A stretch of DNA of 64,000 bases from Candidatus Bacteroides merdipullorum (GTDB lineage: Bacteria; Bacteroidota; Bacteroidia; Bacteroidales; Bacteroidaceae): positions 20,549 to 84,548 of the forward strand of contig DXCK01000046.1 in the NCBI GenBank assembly GCA_019116045.1, written 5' to 3'. Shown here in pieces: positions 36,825 through 47,620 of the stretch. Both the position numbers and the translations under genes were made by a program. Position 1 is the stretch's first letter. Each line of letters begins with the position of its first letter. Under the pieces are notes generated by a model, which was not told the DNA's origin, did no database searches, and saw nothing but the letters and a program-made list of their open reading frames with translations.

Positions 36825-37475
36825 ATGACCATAAAGGAATTCTTCTCTTTTCGCACCAACCGTTTCTTTTGGCTGAATATCCTGGCCATGCCTGTGGTGC
36901 TGATACTGCTGGTGTTTGCTACACTGAGATGGCTGGACTCATACACGCATCACGGCGAGGCCGTTGTAGTGCCAGACGTGAAGCACAAGCCGGTTTCTGA
37001 AGCCCAAAAAATTCTGGCAGAGCAAGGCTTGCAGAGTGTTGTGGCAGACTCTACGTATGTGAAAACGTTGCCGCCTGGCTGTGTTTTGGAATATAATCCA
37101 TCCATGAACCAAAAGGTGAAGCTGGGGCGTACCATTTATCTCACAGTCAATACCACCAACGTTCCTTTGGTGGATTTGCCCGATGTGGCGGATAACAGTT
37201 CTTTGCGTGAGGCAGAAGCACGCTTGTTGGCTGCTGGCTTCAAATTGATGCCTAACGATACGGTGCCGGGTGACAAAGACTGGGTGTATGGTGTGAAGTT
37301 TGAAGGGCATGTGCTTGGATTGAAAGAAAAAGTACCTCAAGGCGCTTTCCTCACGATTGTGGTGGGTGACGGACTGGTGTCTACTGAAGTCTTCCGAGAT
37401 ACATTGACTACCGATTCTGTCAGTGAATCTCAGGAGGTGAAAGAGAGTGGTGCGGCCGACGAACCTTGGTTCTAA
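36825..37475 (+). CDS. PASTA-domain membrane protein
   Basis: N-terminal TM; VVVPDVKHKPVSEAQKILAEQGLQSVV and LVDLPDVADNSSLREAEARLLAAGFKL. Confidence 0.9.
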   Translation: MTIKEFFSFRTNRFFWLNILAMPVVLILLVFATLRWLDSYTHHGEAVVVPDVKHKPVSEAQKILAEQGLQSVVADSTYVKTLPPGCVLEYNPSMNQKVKLGRTIYLTVNTTNVPLVDLPDVADNSSLREAEARLLAAGFKLMPNDTVPGDKDWVYGVKFEGHVLGLKEKVPQGAFLTIVVGDGLVSTEVFRDTLTTDSVSESQEVKESGAADEPWF

Positions 37476-37545
37476 AGATATAGCTTTTCTCTTAGATGTC
37501 TTATTCCTTTTTTATTCTTTCCTTGATTGTTCTTCACTGAAAAAG

Positions 37546-38613
37546 ATGCTTCAAGACGACGAGATATTAGACGACGAACTGGATGACTTGGAACCTACCG
37601 TTGCTGAAGGTGCGCAACTCTACGAGCATTTCCGCGTGGTGGTGGACAAAGGCCAGGAGATGGTACGGGTGGATAAATATCTGTTCGACCGTATCCAGAA
37701 TGCCTCGCGCAACCGTATTCAGAAGGCTGCCGATGCAGGTTTTGTGTTGGCCAATGGTAAGCCGGTGAAGTGCAGTTATAAGGTGAAGCCGTTGGATGTC
37801 ATTACGCTCTCGATGGACCGTCCGCCCTATGACAACGACATTGTCCCTGAAGACATCCCTTTGGACGTGGCGTATGAAGATGACGATGTAATCGTAGTCA
37901 ACAAGCCTGCGGGACTTGTTGTACATCCGGGGCATGGAAACTGGCACGGCACGCTGGTCAATGCCATAGCCTGGCACCTGAAGGACAATCCCCGTTATGA
38001 TGCAAACGACCCGCACGTAGGTTTGGTACACCGTATTGATAAGGATACGTCTGGATTGCTTGTCGTGGCCAAGACGCCCGAGGCCAAGACTTGCCTGGGC
38101 AACCAGTTCTTGCTTAAGACGACCCGTCGCCGCTATCGTGCCTTGGTGTGGGGCAATGTGGAGCAGGACGAAGGGACCATCGTAGCCAATATCGGTAGAG
38201 ACCCGCGCGACCGTATGCTAATGACTGTTTTGCCCGAAGGGGAAGGCCGTCATGCTGTCACCCATTACCGGGTGCTGGAGCGCTTGGGTTATGTCACATT
38301 GGTAGAGTGTATCCTTGAGACCGGGCGCACGCACCAGATACGTGTCCACATGAAGCACATCGGACACACACTTTTCAACGACTCGCGATACGGTGGTCAC
38401 GAAATTTTGCGTGGCACCCGTTTTGCCAAATATAAACAATTCGTAAACAATTGCTTCGACATTTGTCCGCGGCAAGCCTTGCACGCCATGACGCTGGGTT
38501 TCAAGCACCCTGTCACGGGCGAGGAAATGGATTTCACTACGCCCATTCCTCCCGATATGGCCGCCTTGATAGACAAATGGCGGGGCTACATCAGTAACAG
38601 AGACTTAGAATGA
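37546..38613 (+). CDS. rluD: RluA-family pseudouridine synthase
   Basis: S4 domain; VVNKPAGLVVHPGHGNWHGTLVNA; VHRIDKDTSGLLVVAKT. Confidence 0.92.
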   Translation: MLQDDEILDDELDDLEPTVAEGAQLYEHFRVVVDKGQEMVRVDKYLFDRIQNASRNRIQKAADAGFVLANGKPVKCSYKVKPLDVITLSMDRPPYDNDIVPEDIPLDVAYEDDDVIVVNKPAGLVVHPGHGNWHGTLVNAIAWHLKDNPRYDANDPHVGLVHRIDKDTSGLLVVAKTPEAKTCLGNQFLLKTTRRRYRALVWGNVEQDEGTIVANIGRDPRDRMLMTVLPEGEGRHAVTHYRVLERLGYVTLVECILETGRTHQIRVHMKHIGHTLFNDSRYGGHEILRGTRFAKYKQFVNNCFDICPRQALHAMTLGFKHPVTGEEMDFTTPIPPDMAALIDKWRGYISNRDLE

Positions 38614-39587
38614 AACGTATCATTGCCATCGTGGCAGGAGGAGACACCTCCGAGTATGAAGTTTCCCTGCGCAGTGCGCAAGGCATTGAGTCCTTCTTAG
38701 ACAAGGACAAGTATATTCCTTATATTGTCGTGTTGCACGGTACAGACTGGCACGTGCAGTTGCCCGGCGGAGGTACGGCACCTATTGACCGCAACGATTT
38801 CAGCTTTACTTATAACGGGCAAAAGACTTCTTTCGATTACGCTTATATCATCATCCACGGAACACCGGGCGAAGACGGCCGTTTGCAAGGCTATTTCGAC
38901 ATGCTCCGCCTGCCCTACTCGGGTTGTGGCGTGCTGGCTTCGTCGCTTACCTACGATAAGTTTGTCTGCAACCAGTTCTTGAAAGGTTTCGGCGTGCGTA
39001 TTGCCGACTCGTTGCTGTTGCGTCGCGGACAAAGCATCTCGGACGAAGACGTGGTGCAGAAAATTGGTCTTCCCTGCTTTGTCAAACCCAACCTGGGTGG
39101 CTCCAGTTTCGGCGTGACCAAGGTGAAGACACCGGCTCAGATTCAGCCTGCCATTGCCAAGGCTTTTGCCGAGGCGTCCGAAGTGCTCGTCGAAGCCTTT
39201 ATGCAAGGGACGGAGATTACCTGCGGCTGTTATAAGACAGGACGCAGTGCAGCCGTTTTCCCCATCACCGAGGTGGTGTCTCACCATGAGTATTTCGACT
39301 ACGATGCCAAGTATTGCGGCGATTCGGATGAGATTACTCCGGCCCGCATCCCCGACGAGTTGCGCGACCGCGTGCAGAAACTTACTTCTGCCATTTATGA
39401 TATCGTGGGAGCCAAGGGCATCATCCGTGTGGACTACATCATTACCGAAGGGACGAAAATCAATCTGCTGGAGGTAAACACTACGCCCGGCATGACGGCA
39501 ACCAGCTTTATTCCCCAGCAGGTGCGTGCCGCCGGCCTGGAGCTGAAGCATGTGTTGACAGACATCATAGAAGACAGTTTCCTTTAA
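38610..39587 (+). CDS. ddl: D-alanine--D-alanine ligase
   Basis: 325 aa; HGTPGEDGRLQGYFDMLRLPYSGCG, LLEVNTTPGMTATSFIPQQ. Confidence 0.96.
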   Translation: MKRIIAIVAGGDTSEYEVSLRSAQGIESFLDKDKYIPYIVVLHGTDWHVQLPGGGTAPIDRNDFSFTYNGQKTSFDYAYIIIHGTPGEDGRLQGYFDMLRLPYSGCGVLASSLTYDKFVCNQFLKGFGVRIADSLLLRRGQSISDEDVVQKIGLPCFVKPNLGGSSFGVTKVKTPAQIQPAIAKAFAEASEVLVEAFMQGTEITCGCYKTGRSAAVFPITEVVSHHEYFDYDAKYCGDSDEITPARIPDELRDRVQKLTSAIYDIVGAKGIIRVDYIITEGTKINLLEVNTTPGMTATSFIPQQVRAAGLELKHVLTDIIEDSFL

Positions 39588-39607
39588 CCAAACTAAATCC
39601 ATCTACC

Positions 39608-40750
39608 ATGAACGAAGAATTTGATGAAATCAGACCTTATTACGACGAGGAACTCCCCGCCGTCTACGACGAACTGATTGCCGACCCGGCTTTCCGCCAA
39701 GTAGTTCAGCTTGCATTGCCCGGCATTCCTTTTGAGATGCTGGCTGCCAAGATGCGTACGTGTAAGACCAAACTGGAGTTTCAGGTGGGCTTCTGCTATG
39801 ATATCTTGAAGAAAATCATTAAAGAAACGACGCAGGGCGTGACATTGAACAACGAGGCGCAGGGTACTCCCGACGGACGTGCCTTTACCTACGTGTCCAA
39901 CCATCGCGACATCGTGCTCGACTCCGGCTTCTTGTCTTTGATGCTGGTAGAACAGGGGCAGGATACGGTGGAGATAGCCATTGGAGACAATCTGCTGATA
40001 TACCCTTGGATTAAGAAGCTGGTGCGCATCAACAAATCGTTTATCGTGCAGCGGGCATTGTCCATGCGGCAGATGTTGGAGTCTTCCGCGCGGATGTCAC
40101 GCTACATGCACCATACCATCTGCGACAAACATCAGTCTATCTGGATTGCCCAGCGCGAAGGGCGTGCAAAGGATTCGAACGACCGGACACAGGAAAGTAT
40201 TCTGAAGATGTTTGCCATGGCAGGTGAGGGAGACATTGTCAGCCGCCTGAAAGAGATGAATATCGTGCCACTGGCCATTTCCTATGAATATGACCCGTGT
40301 GACTTCCTCAAGGCAAAAGAATTCCAGCAAAAGCGTGACAACCCTGACTATAAGAAAACAACGGCCGATGACTTGCTGAACATGCAGACGGGCTTGATGG
40401 GCCATAAGGGGCGTGTGCACTTGTGTACGGCGGAATGTCTTAATAAGCAGTTGGACGAGTTGGACCATTCGCTGCCCAAGCAGGAACTCTTTGTGCGGGT
40501 GGCCGAGCTGGTGGACAAGGGCATCTTTGCCAACTACCGCCTGTATCCCAACAACTACGTGGCCGCCGACTTGCTGGAAGGAAGCAACCATTTTGCCGCG
40601 CATTACACGCTGGAGGACAAGCAACGCTTCTCCGACTATGTGGACGGCCAGTTGGCCCGTATCGACTTGCCGGACAAGGACGAGCCTTTCTTGCGCGAGA
40701 AGCTTCTGCTGATGTATGCCAATCCTTTGCGTAATCAACTAAGTGTGTAA
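39608..40750 (+). CDS. 1-acyl-sn-glycerol-3-phosphate acyltransferase-like protein
   Basis: YVSNHRDIVLDSGFL (NHxxxxD), WIAQREGRAKD. Confidence 0.8.
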   Translation: MNEEFDEIRPYYDEELPAVYDELIADPAFRQVVQLALPGIPFEMLAAKMRTCKTKLEFQVGFCYDILKKIIKETTQGVTLNNEAQGTPDGRAFTYVSNHRDIVLDSGFLSLMLVEQGQDTVEIAIGDNLLIYPWIKKLVRINKSFIVQRALSMRQMLESSARMSRYMHHTICDKHQSIWIAQREGRAKDSNDRTQESILKMFAMAGEGDIVSRLKEMNIVPLAISYEYDPCDFLKAKEFQQKRDNPDYKKTTADDLLNMQTGLMGHKGRVHLCTAECLNKQLDELDHSLPKQELFVRVAELVDKGIFANYRLYPNNYVAADLLEGSNHFAAHYTLEDKQRFSDYVDGQLARIDLPDKDEPFLREKLLLMYANPLRNQLSV

Positions 40751-40754
40751 TCGG

Positions 40755-41438
40755 ATGAAGAAAGACTGTTACAGCATCCGATGGCACGTCCTGTCGCTTC
40801 TCTTCTTGTTGCTGGGCGCGTCGTGCGGCGACGATGACTACCATTATCCCGACATCAGCCAGGACTATCTGACGGCGCAGAGCGGTGCAGACGGTCGCTT
40901 GGAAACGGTGACGGATGATAACGGTGTGACTTTGCCTGTGCTGAACAGCGTGTCTGCGCCCAATCAGGTGGCCGACACCACGTTGCGCATTGTGGCCAAT
41001 TACGCCCGCGAAGAGGCGGCCGACGGTAGCCTGGGTGCCCGTCTGTATGCTGCCCAGACTGCGGTGTCGCCTGTGCCCCTTCCTGCCGAATCTTTCGAAG
41101 AGGGAGTGAAGAACGACCCAGCCTCGGTGTTGAGCATCTGGCTGGGCCTGGATTACCTGAACGTGGTGTTGGAAATCAAGACCGGAGGAGGCAGCCATGC
41201 CTTTCATTTTGTGGAAGACCGGGTGGAGGACCTGGACAGCGGAACCCGCCGCGAAGTGGACTTGACGCTCTATCACGACGCTGCCGACGATCCGCAGTAT
41301 TACACGCGCCGCGCCTATCTGTCCGTGCCGCTCTGGCCATACGCTGCCGATGGAGTAGAGACGCTGGGCATCCGTTTCAACCTGAGCAACTATGACGGCG
41401 AGACGGAGACTTACCGTTTCGACTATCGTTTCCGCTGA
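40755..41438 (+). CDS. NigD-like lipoprotein
   Basis: Lipobox LLGASC; GRLETVTDDNGVTLPVLNSVSAPNQVADTTLRIVANYARE. Confidence 0.75.
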   Translation: MKKDCYSIRWHVLSLLFLLLGASCGDDDYHYPDISQDYLTAQSGADGRLETVTDDNGVTLPVLNSVSAPNQVADTTLRIVANYAREEAADGSLGARLYAAQTAVSPVPLPAESFEEGVKNDPASVLSIWLGLDYLNVVLEIKTGGGSHAFHFVEDRVEDLDSGTRREVDLTLYHDAADDPQYYTRRAYLSVPLWPYAADGVETLGIRFNLSNYDGETETYRFDYRFR

Positions 41439-41462
41439 GGTGTCGGGCGGCTTGTGCGCAAG

Positions 41463-41550
41463 GGCTTCGCTTCGGCCGGACAGCGGCCATGCTTCGGTCG
41501 GACGAGGGGCGTGCTCTGTCCGCGTGGCGGGGGCGTTTCTTGTCCGTTGT
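41463..41550. repeat. Imperfect 22-bp-period repeat, locus 1
   Basis: GCTTCGGCCGGACAGCGGCCAT GCTTCGGTCGGACGAGGGGCGT GCTCTGTCCG; related in reverse complement to 54221-54286. Confidence 0.6.
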
Positions 41551-41626
41551 CCGTAAATCTTTGTCAGACTGCGCCTTCCCGTCAATGGACATGGGAAGGG
41601 ACAATAAACAGGAAATTTGTTTTAAA

Positions 41627-42025
41627 ATGATTCGAATGATAAAAATGAGTTTGGCTATCGTGGGATTTCTTTTCCCCTTTCTTTGCTCGTGTCAGCAGCA
41701 GGACCGGCCTTATAAGAGCCTTCCGGTGGACGAGTTTTGTGCCGTCATTGCCGACCCTGAGGTGCAACGCCTCGACGTGCGTACCACGGCCGAGTATTCC
41801 GAAGGCCACATTGCGGGGAGCCTTAACATTAACGTGTTGGATGAGCAGTTTGCCGTCATGGCCGATTCTTTGCTGAGCAAAGACCATCCCGTGGCTCTTT
41901 ATTGCCGTAGCGGCAAGCGCAGCAAGAAGGCTGCCGAGGTGCTGGGCAAGGCCGGTTACGAAGTTTTCGAACTGGAAAGCGGCTTCAACGGTTGGCAGCA
42001 GGCGGGGCAGCCGGTGGAGAAGTAG
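41627..42025 (+). CDS. Rhodanese-like domain lipoprotein
   Basis: Lipobox LCSC; VALYCRSGKRSKKAAEVLGKAGYEVFELESGFNGW. Confidence 0.9.
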   Translation: MIRMIKMSLAIVGFLFPFLCSCQQQDRPYKSLPVDEFCAVIADPEVQRLDVRTTAEYSEGHIAGSLNINVLDEQFAVMADSLLSKDHPVALYCRSGKRSKKAAEVLGKAGYEVFELESGFNGWQQAGQPVEK

Positions 42026-42030
42026 GCCGC

Positions 42031-42870
42031 TTACTCCAGCAGGATGCGTTTCACCTCTACGGCCCGGCGTAGGAAGAGCGAGGCCGATTCGGCAAACTTC
42101 TCTTCGGCTTCCGTGGTCAGGTAGCGGCACGTGGCGCCTCGGGTGCAGCGGGCATCCATTTCGGGATGGCGGCGGAGGTAGTCTTTCAGGCTGTCGGCCA
42201 CAAGTTCTCCTTGCGTCACGATGTGTACCCGGCGGGGCATGTAGTGGCGAATCTTTTCCAGCAGCAGCGGGTAGTGCGTGCAGCCCAGGATGGCGGTGTC
42301 GATGCGTTCGTCTTTCTGGAGCAGTTCGCCGATGTACTTCTGCACGAAGTAGTCGGCGCCGGGGCTGTGTGCCTCGTCATTCTCCACCAGCGGCACCCAC
42401 ATGGGGCATGCCTGTCCGTAGACGGTGATGTCGGGGAAGAGCTTGTGAATCTCCATCGGATAGGATTCGGATTTGATGGTTCCCGACGTGGCCAACACGC
42501 CGACGTGGCGCGTCTGCGTGACAGCGCCTATGCTTTCCACCGTGGGGCGTATCACCCCCAGCACGCGGCGCGAAGCGTCCATCCGGGGCAGGTCGTTCAT
42601 CTGTATGCTGCGCAGCGCCTTGGCCGAAGCCGTGTTGCAGGCCAGTATGACCAGCGGGCATCCCATTTCGAAAAGACGGACCACGGCCTGGCGGGTAAAC
42701 TCGTACACGATTTCGAACGAGCGTGTCCCGTAGGGTGTGCGTGCGTTGTCGCCCAGGTAGATGTAGTCGTAGGCGGGGAGTGTTTCGCGGATTTGCCGCA
42801 AGATGGTCAGTCCCCCGTAGCCGGAGTCGAACACCCCGATGGGACCTGGAAGGGAAGAGAAATGTGGCAT
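42031..42870 (-). CDS. murI: Glutamate racemase
   Basis: IGVFDSGYGGLTILRQI, ACNTASA, ILGCTHYPLL. Confidence 0.97.
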   Translation of the reverse strand: MPHFSSLPGPIGVFDSGYGGLTILRQIRETLPAYDYIYLGDNARTPYGTRSFEIVYEFTRQAVVRLFEMGCPLVILACNTASAKALRSIQMNDLPRMDASRRVLGVIRPTVESIGAVTQTRHVGVLATSGTIKSESYPMEIHKLFPDITVYGQACPMWVPLVENDEAHSPGADYFVQKYIGELLQKDERIDTAILGCTHYPLLLEKIRHYMPRRVHIVTQGELVADSLKDYLRRHPEMDARCTRGATCRYLTTEAEEKFAESASLFLRRAVEVKRILLE

Positions 42871-42884
42871 GTAGAAAAAGAAAA

Positions 42885-42931
42885 GCCTCTCTGCCGGCTT
42901 CCTCTCAAGGGGAAAGCAACGGCGGAGAGGC
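42885..42931 (-). terminator. Terminator downstream of the skp-like gene
   Basis: GCCTCTC-GCCG...CGGC-GAGAGGC followed on minus strand by TTTTCTTTTTC. Confidence 0.7.
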
Positions 42932-42952
42932 GTTAAAGGTTTTTGTGTGAAG

Positions 42953-43459
42953 TTATTTGATGCCCAGTTGAGCTTTGACTTTGGCGGTCACGTCGATGCT
43001 CTCTTTGCCGATGTATGCCACGGGGGTGCGGGCTACGTCGAAGATGTAGACCACGCCTTCAGCCTGGCCCACTGCCTGTACGGCGGCGTCCAGCTTCTGC
43101 ATGATGGGGGTCATGGCGTCTTGTTGTGCCTTCTGCATGGACTGCTGTGCCTCCTGCTGGAACTGCTGCTGGCGCTGAGCCATGTCTTGCAATTCCTTTT
43201 GGCGGCGTTCTGCTATGTTCTGAGGCAGCGAGTCGGCTTGTGCCAGAAACTCCTGGTACTTCTTGTTAAACTCTTCTTCTGTTCTTTGCATCTCGTCCTG
43301 ATACTGTTTGGCCATAGCGTCAAGGTCGGCTTGTGCTTTGGTGAATTCAGGCATTACGGTGATGACCTCTTGCGAATTCATGTGGGCGAATTTGGTTTGT
43401 GCCATAGCTGCCAGCGGCAGGGCAAACACTGCAACAATAAGTGCGATTTTCTTTAGCAT
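42953..43459 (-). CDS. OmpH/Skp family chaperone
   Basis: 168 aa, signal peptide, KFAHMNSQEVITVMPEFTKAQADLDAMAKQYQDEMQ. Confidence 0.9.
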   Translation of the reverse strand: MLKKIALIVAVFALPLAAMAQTKFAHMNSQEVITVMPEFTKAQADLDAMAKQYQDEMQRTEEEFNKKYQEFLAQADSLPQNIAERRQKELQDMAQRQQQFQQEAQQSMQKAQQDAMTPIMQKLDAAVQAVGQAEGVVYIFDVARTPVAYIGKESIDVTAKVKAQLGIK

Positions 43460-43579
43460 ACTTTTTATTTATTTGAATGATTAATTTTTACGTGCTGCAA
43501 ATATAACATAAAGCCAGGCAAAAGCAAAGCGGCGTCTGCTTATTTTTACTAAAAACGTCCTTTGCGGCAGGCGTTTGGC

Positions 43580-44095
43580 TCAGTCGCCATAGCCCAATCG
43601 TGCCAGTACCTCGTCGCTGATGTCTATCTCGGGCGAGGCAAAAATGATGCTGCTTGCCGAAGCCCGGTCGGTGACGACAGCGTAGCCCTTTTCCGTGGCA
43701 ATCTCTTTGACGGCGTTGTAGACGGCATCTTGCAAGGGGCGCATCAGCTTTTCTTGCAGCTTGGCCATCTCTCCGCCCGGGCCGAAATACTGGCGGCGCA
43801 GTTCGGCGATTTCTGTCTCTTTGTTCACTATGGCCTCTTCTTTGGCCGTGCGTTGGTCATCGGTCAGCGATGAAGCCGTTTTCTGGTAACTCTCGTACAT
43901 GGATTTGGCCTCTCCCGCCAACTTCTCTACTTCGTCTTGCCATTGTTTGGACGTTTGTTCAATCTCTTGGTTCGCGCTTTCGTAGGCGGGGATGTGCTGC
44001 ATGATGTATTCCATGTCTATCAGGGCAAAGCGTTGCGCTTGTGCCGTCAGGCAGGCTGCGAATAGTGCGCAGGCAATTAAAAAGCTTTTTCTCAT
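43580..44095 (-). CDS. OmpH/Skp family chaperone
   Basis: 171 aa, signal peptide, RFALIDMEYIMQHIPAYESANQEIEQTSKQWQDEVEKL. Confidence 0.9.
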   Translation of the reverse strand: MRKSFLIACALFAACLTAQAQRFALIDMEYIMQHIPAYESANQEIEQTSKQWQDEVEKLAGEAKSMYESYQKTASSLTDDQRTAKEEAIVNKETEIAELRRQYFGPGGEMAKLQEKLMRPLQDAVYNAVKEIATEKGYAVVTDRASASSIIFASPEIDISDEVLARLGYGD

Positions 44096-44122
44096 AACTC
44101 CAGCATTGGTTAAGTGTGTTCG

Positions 44123-46765
44123 TTAGAATTCTTGTCCCAAAATGAAGTGGAACTGGCTGCCGCCGTATTCGCGGCTTCCGTAGACGCGGTCGAAACCGTA
44201 GGCCCAGTCGATACCCATCATACCAATCATCGGGAGGAAGATGCGCACACCGACACCGGCCGAGCGTTTCAGGTCGAACGGGTTGAAGTCACCCACCTCT
44301 TGCCAGGCGTTACCGGCCTCGACGAAGGTCAGGGCGTAAATGCTCGTGCTGGTCTCCAACATCAGCGGGTAGCGCAATTCGATGCCCAAGCGTGCATAGG
44401 CGTAGCCTTCGCGGCCGTAGCTGGACAGAGAGCCGTTTTCGTATCCGCGCAGTGCGATGGTTTCTGTGCCATAAGTAGAATAACCCGTCATGCCGTCACC
44501 GCCCACTTCGAATGTGCCGAAGGGCGAACGTTTGTATTTGTTGTAATGTCCCAGCAATCCGAAGTCTACGCGTCCCATGATAACGGGCGTACGCTTCACC
44601 GTGTACGGGTCAAGCAACGGGATGTAGACTTTCGATTTGAACTTCCATTTGTGGTATTCCACCCACTTCTGCATGGCGTTGATGTCTTCCTGGTTATTCT
44701 GGTCGTACTGGCTGTAATCCTTGCCGTCGAACAGCGAGTAGGGAGGCGTGAGCTGCAAGGACAGCGAGAACTCCGAACCCGTGCGCGGATAGATGGGGTT
44801 GTCAATAGAACTGCGCGACAGCGTGAGGTTCAGGCTCAGGTCGTTGCAGTTGCCGTTCGTCACCATAAAGTATTGCCAGTCGCGCAAGATGTAGCGTTGG
44901 TACGACAACTCTGCGGTGAACTGGAAGTAGTCATCCGGCCACTTCAAGCGCTTACCGTACATAACGGCCAGTCCGAACATTTGCACAGACTTGTCCGGGT
45001 CGTAGTAGTTCTCGTAGTTCAGGTAGTTGCCATAGTTGTACATGCCGTAGCCATACATGCCACTGTAATAGCTGTTGTAGAAGTTGTTGTACAGCGCATC
45101 GTTGTAGTACTGGCTGCTGATGTCCGTCTGTCGCGAATAGAACGCTGAGACGGAGAACGCGTTCGGGCGCTTGCCTCCGAACCAGGGGTCGTAGAACGAG
45201 ATACTGTACGATTGGTAATAGCGTGCGTTGGTCTGCCCGCTGATGGTCAACGTCTGTCCGTCGCCCTGCGGCAAGATGCCTCGGTAGTTCTCGCCCGGGT
45301 GCAACAGGTTGGCCAGCGAGAAGTTGGTAAACTTCAGGCTCAGCTTACCGATGATACCCGTCTGTCCCCAACCGGCGGAGAACTCCACCTGGTCGTTCGC
45401 TTTCGACACCAGTTGGTAGTCGATGTCCACCGTCCCGTCTTCGGGGCGTGGCTGCACGTCCGGGTTGATTTGTTCCGGGTCGAAGTGTCCCATCTGGGCA
45501 ATTTCGCGGTACGAACGCATCAAGTCTTCGCGGCTGAACAACTGTCCGGGGCGTGTGCGCAACTCGCGGCGTACCACGTTCTCATACAAACGGTCGTTTC
45601 CGCTGATCATCACCTTGTTGATAGTGGCCTGCCGTCCTTCGTAGATACGCATCTCCAAGTCAATGGAGTCGCCCACTATATTTACTTCCACAGGGTCGAG
45701 GCTGTAAAACAAATAACCGTTGTTCCAGTACAAGTTGCCTATCGCGTCTTCGTCGTTAGTGAGGCGGTCGTTCAACAGCTTCTGGTTGTAGACGTCACCT
45801 TTCTTCATCTGCAACATATAGTCCAGTTGGTCGGAAGAGTATTGCGTGTTTCCCACCCAGGTAATGTTGCGCAGATAGTATTTTTGACCTTCTTCTATTC
45901 GCATAAAGACGTCCACCGTGCGGTCGTCATAAGGGCTGACACTGTCTTCTACAATCATGGCGTCGCGGTAGCCCAATTCGTTATACTTGTCGATGATGAG
46001 CTGTTTGTCGGCCTCGTAGTTTTCTTCCACGAACTTCTTCGTGCGGAACAGGTTGCGGAGTTTGCCTTTTTCATTGGTCTTTTTCATCACACGCTTCAGC
46101 TTCTTGGCCGTCAAAGCCTTGTTACCGACAATTTCAATGTGATGCACCTTGACTTTCTCTTTCTTGTCTATCTGGATGTCTACGATGACTTGGTTCTTGT
46201 TGGCCGGATCGTCTTTCTGGTTGATGAAAACCTCCGCATTTTTAAAGCCTTTGTCGTCAAAGTAACGTTTGATAAGCGTTTCTGCACGGTCTACTATGTT
46301 CGGAGTGATTTGTCCTCCTTTGATCATGCCGATTCTTTCTTCCAGGTCTTGGCGTTCCGATTTTTTCACTCCGGAATAATGGATGTCGGACACGCGGGGG
46401 CGCATCGTCAAATGGATAGTCAGCCAAACCTTCCCGTTTTCTTCTTTGTCGTCGGTGATGCTGACGTCCGAGAATAAGCCGTGGTGCCAGTAGCGCTTAC
46501 AAGCTTGCGTGATTTCCTCTCCCGGTATCGAGATAATTTGTCCTTTGGACAAACCGGACAATCCTATAATAACGTAGTCTTCGTAGTTATCCGCTCCTTC
46601 CACCTTGATATCTGCGATTTCGAACTTCTTGGGCGTGCCGGAATACAGGACTACCGGCGTCTCTGTCTGCGCACTGTCTGTTGCAACTTCCTGGGCAAGT
46701 CCTTTAATCGTGCTGGCAAACAAACCCAAAATCACTATAACTATGGCGAAAATACGTTCGTGCAT
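44123..46765 (-). CDS. bamA: Outer membrane protein assembly factor BamA
   Basis: 880 aa; POTRA repeats and C-terminal barrel (GGSQFHFILGQEF). Confidence 0.96.
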   Translation of the reverse strand: MHERIFAIVIVILGLFASTIKGLAQEVATDSAQTETPVVLYSGTPKKFEIADIKVEGADNYEDYVIIGLSGLSKGQIISIPGEEITQACKRYWHHGLFSDVSITDDKEENGKVWLTIHLTMRPRVSDIHYSGVKKSERQDLEERIGMIKGGQITPNIVDRAETLIKRYFDDKGFKNAEVFINQKDDPANKNQVIVDIQIDKKEKVKVHHIEIVGNKALTAKKLKRVMKKTNEKGKLRNLFRTKKFVEENYEADKQLIIDKYNELGYRDAMIVEDSVSPYDDRTVDVFMRIEEGQKYYLRNITWVGNTQYSSDQLDYMLQMKKGDVYNQKLLNDRLTNDEDAIGNLYWNNGYLFYSLDPVEVNIVGDSIDLEMRIYEGRQATINKVMISGNDRLYENVVRRELRTRPGQLFSREDLMRSYREIAQMGHFDPEQINPDVQPRPEDGTVDIDYQLVSKANDQVEFSAGWGQTGIIGKLSLKFTNFSLANLLHPGENYRGILPQGDGQTLTISGQTNARYYQSYSISFYDPWFGGKRPNAFSVSAFYSRQTDISSQYYNDALYNNFYNSYYSGMYGYGMYNYGNYLNYENYYDPDKSVQMFGLAVMYGKRLKWPDDYFQFTAELSYQRYILRDWQYFMVTNGNCNDLSLNLTLSRSSIDNPIYPRTGSEFSLSLQLTPPYSLFDGKDYSQYDQNNQEDINAMQKWVEYHKWKFKSKVYIPLLDPYTVKRTPVIMGRVDFGLLGHYNKYKRSPFGTFEVGGDGMTGYSTYGTETIALRGYENGSLSSYGREGYAYARLGIELRYPLMLETSTSIYALTFVEAGNAWQEVGDFNPFDLKRSAGVGVRIFLPMIGMMGIDWAYGFDRVYGSREYGGSQFHFILGQEF

Positions 46766-46797
46766 CTTTTTGTTCTCTGTTTTATTGTAGTCGTTGG

Positions 46798-47535
46798 TTA
46801 TTCACTAATTTGTTCACTGGTTTTGCCGAACCGGCGCTCTCGTTTCTGGTAATCGCAGATGGCCTTGCAGAACTCTTCTTCGCGGAAGTCCGGCCAGTAA
46901 GTGTCACAAAAATAAAGCTCGGAGTAAGCGCACTGCCACAGCAGATAATTGCTCAGTCGTAACTCGCCCCCGGTACGGATTAGTAAATCGGGATCGGGCA
47001 TGAAGTTCGTGGTCAGATAGCGCGCGAAGACGTCACTGCTGATTCCCTCGGCAGACAATTCCCCTTTTTGGACAGCTTGTACTATTTGTTTGGCTGCTTC
47101 GGTTATTTCCCAGCGGGCCGAGTAGCTCAAAGCCAGGATCAGGTTCATGCCCGTATTCCCTGACGTATGTTCAATACAAGAATTGAGTCGTTCGCAGACT
47201 TGCTCGGGCAATTTCTCTATGTCGCCGATGACGCGGAAACGGATGTCGTTTTTCATAAACGTCTCTTCCTCGATGGAGTCGAAAAGCAAGTGCATCAATG
47301 CTGATACCTCTTCGGCCGGGCGTCCCCAATTTTCAGTAGAAAACGTGTATAAAGTCAAGTATTTAATCCCCAACCGTGCGGCTTTTTCCGCAATGACATG
47401 AACGGTTTCTGCGCCTGCCTGGTGTCCGAAACTTCGTTCACGTCCACGCTGTTTGGCCCACCGCCCGTTCCCGTCCATGATGATGGCAACGTGTTGAGGT
47501 ATCCGGTTCGCATCTATTTGTTCTTTATATGACAT
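46798..47535 (-). CDS. uppS: Isoprenyl (undecaprenyl diphosphate) synthase
   Basis: [31 protein letters not shown]. Confidence 0.97.
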   Translation of the reverse strand: MSYKEQIDANRIPQHVAIIMDGNGRWAKQRGRERSFGHQAGAETVHVIAEKAARLGIKYLTLYTFSTENWGRPAEEVSALMHLLFDSIEEETFMKNDIRFRVIGDIEKLPEQVCERLNSCIEHTSGNTGMNLILALSYSARWEITEAAKQIVQAVQKGELSAEGISSDVFARYLTTNFMPDPDLLIRTGGELRLSNYLLWQCAYSELYFCDTYWPDFREEEFCKAICDYQKRERRFGKTSEQISE

Positions 47536-47620
47536 TGTTTCCTTCGTTACTACGTTTATGCCCGGCGGCTTGTTTCCTTATTATATATATGTGTAGGCCG
47601 CTTTGTTGGCCTCCGGTTTG

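Noticed and set aside
45212-46477. 421-aa plus-strand ORF opposite bamA
   Set aside because: Phe/Val/His-rich antisense frame of a secure bamA gene.
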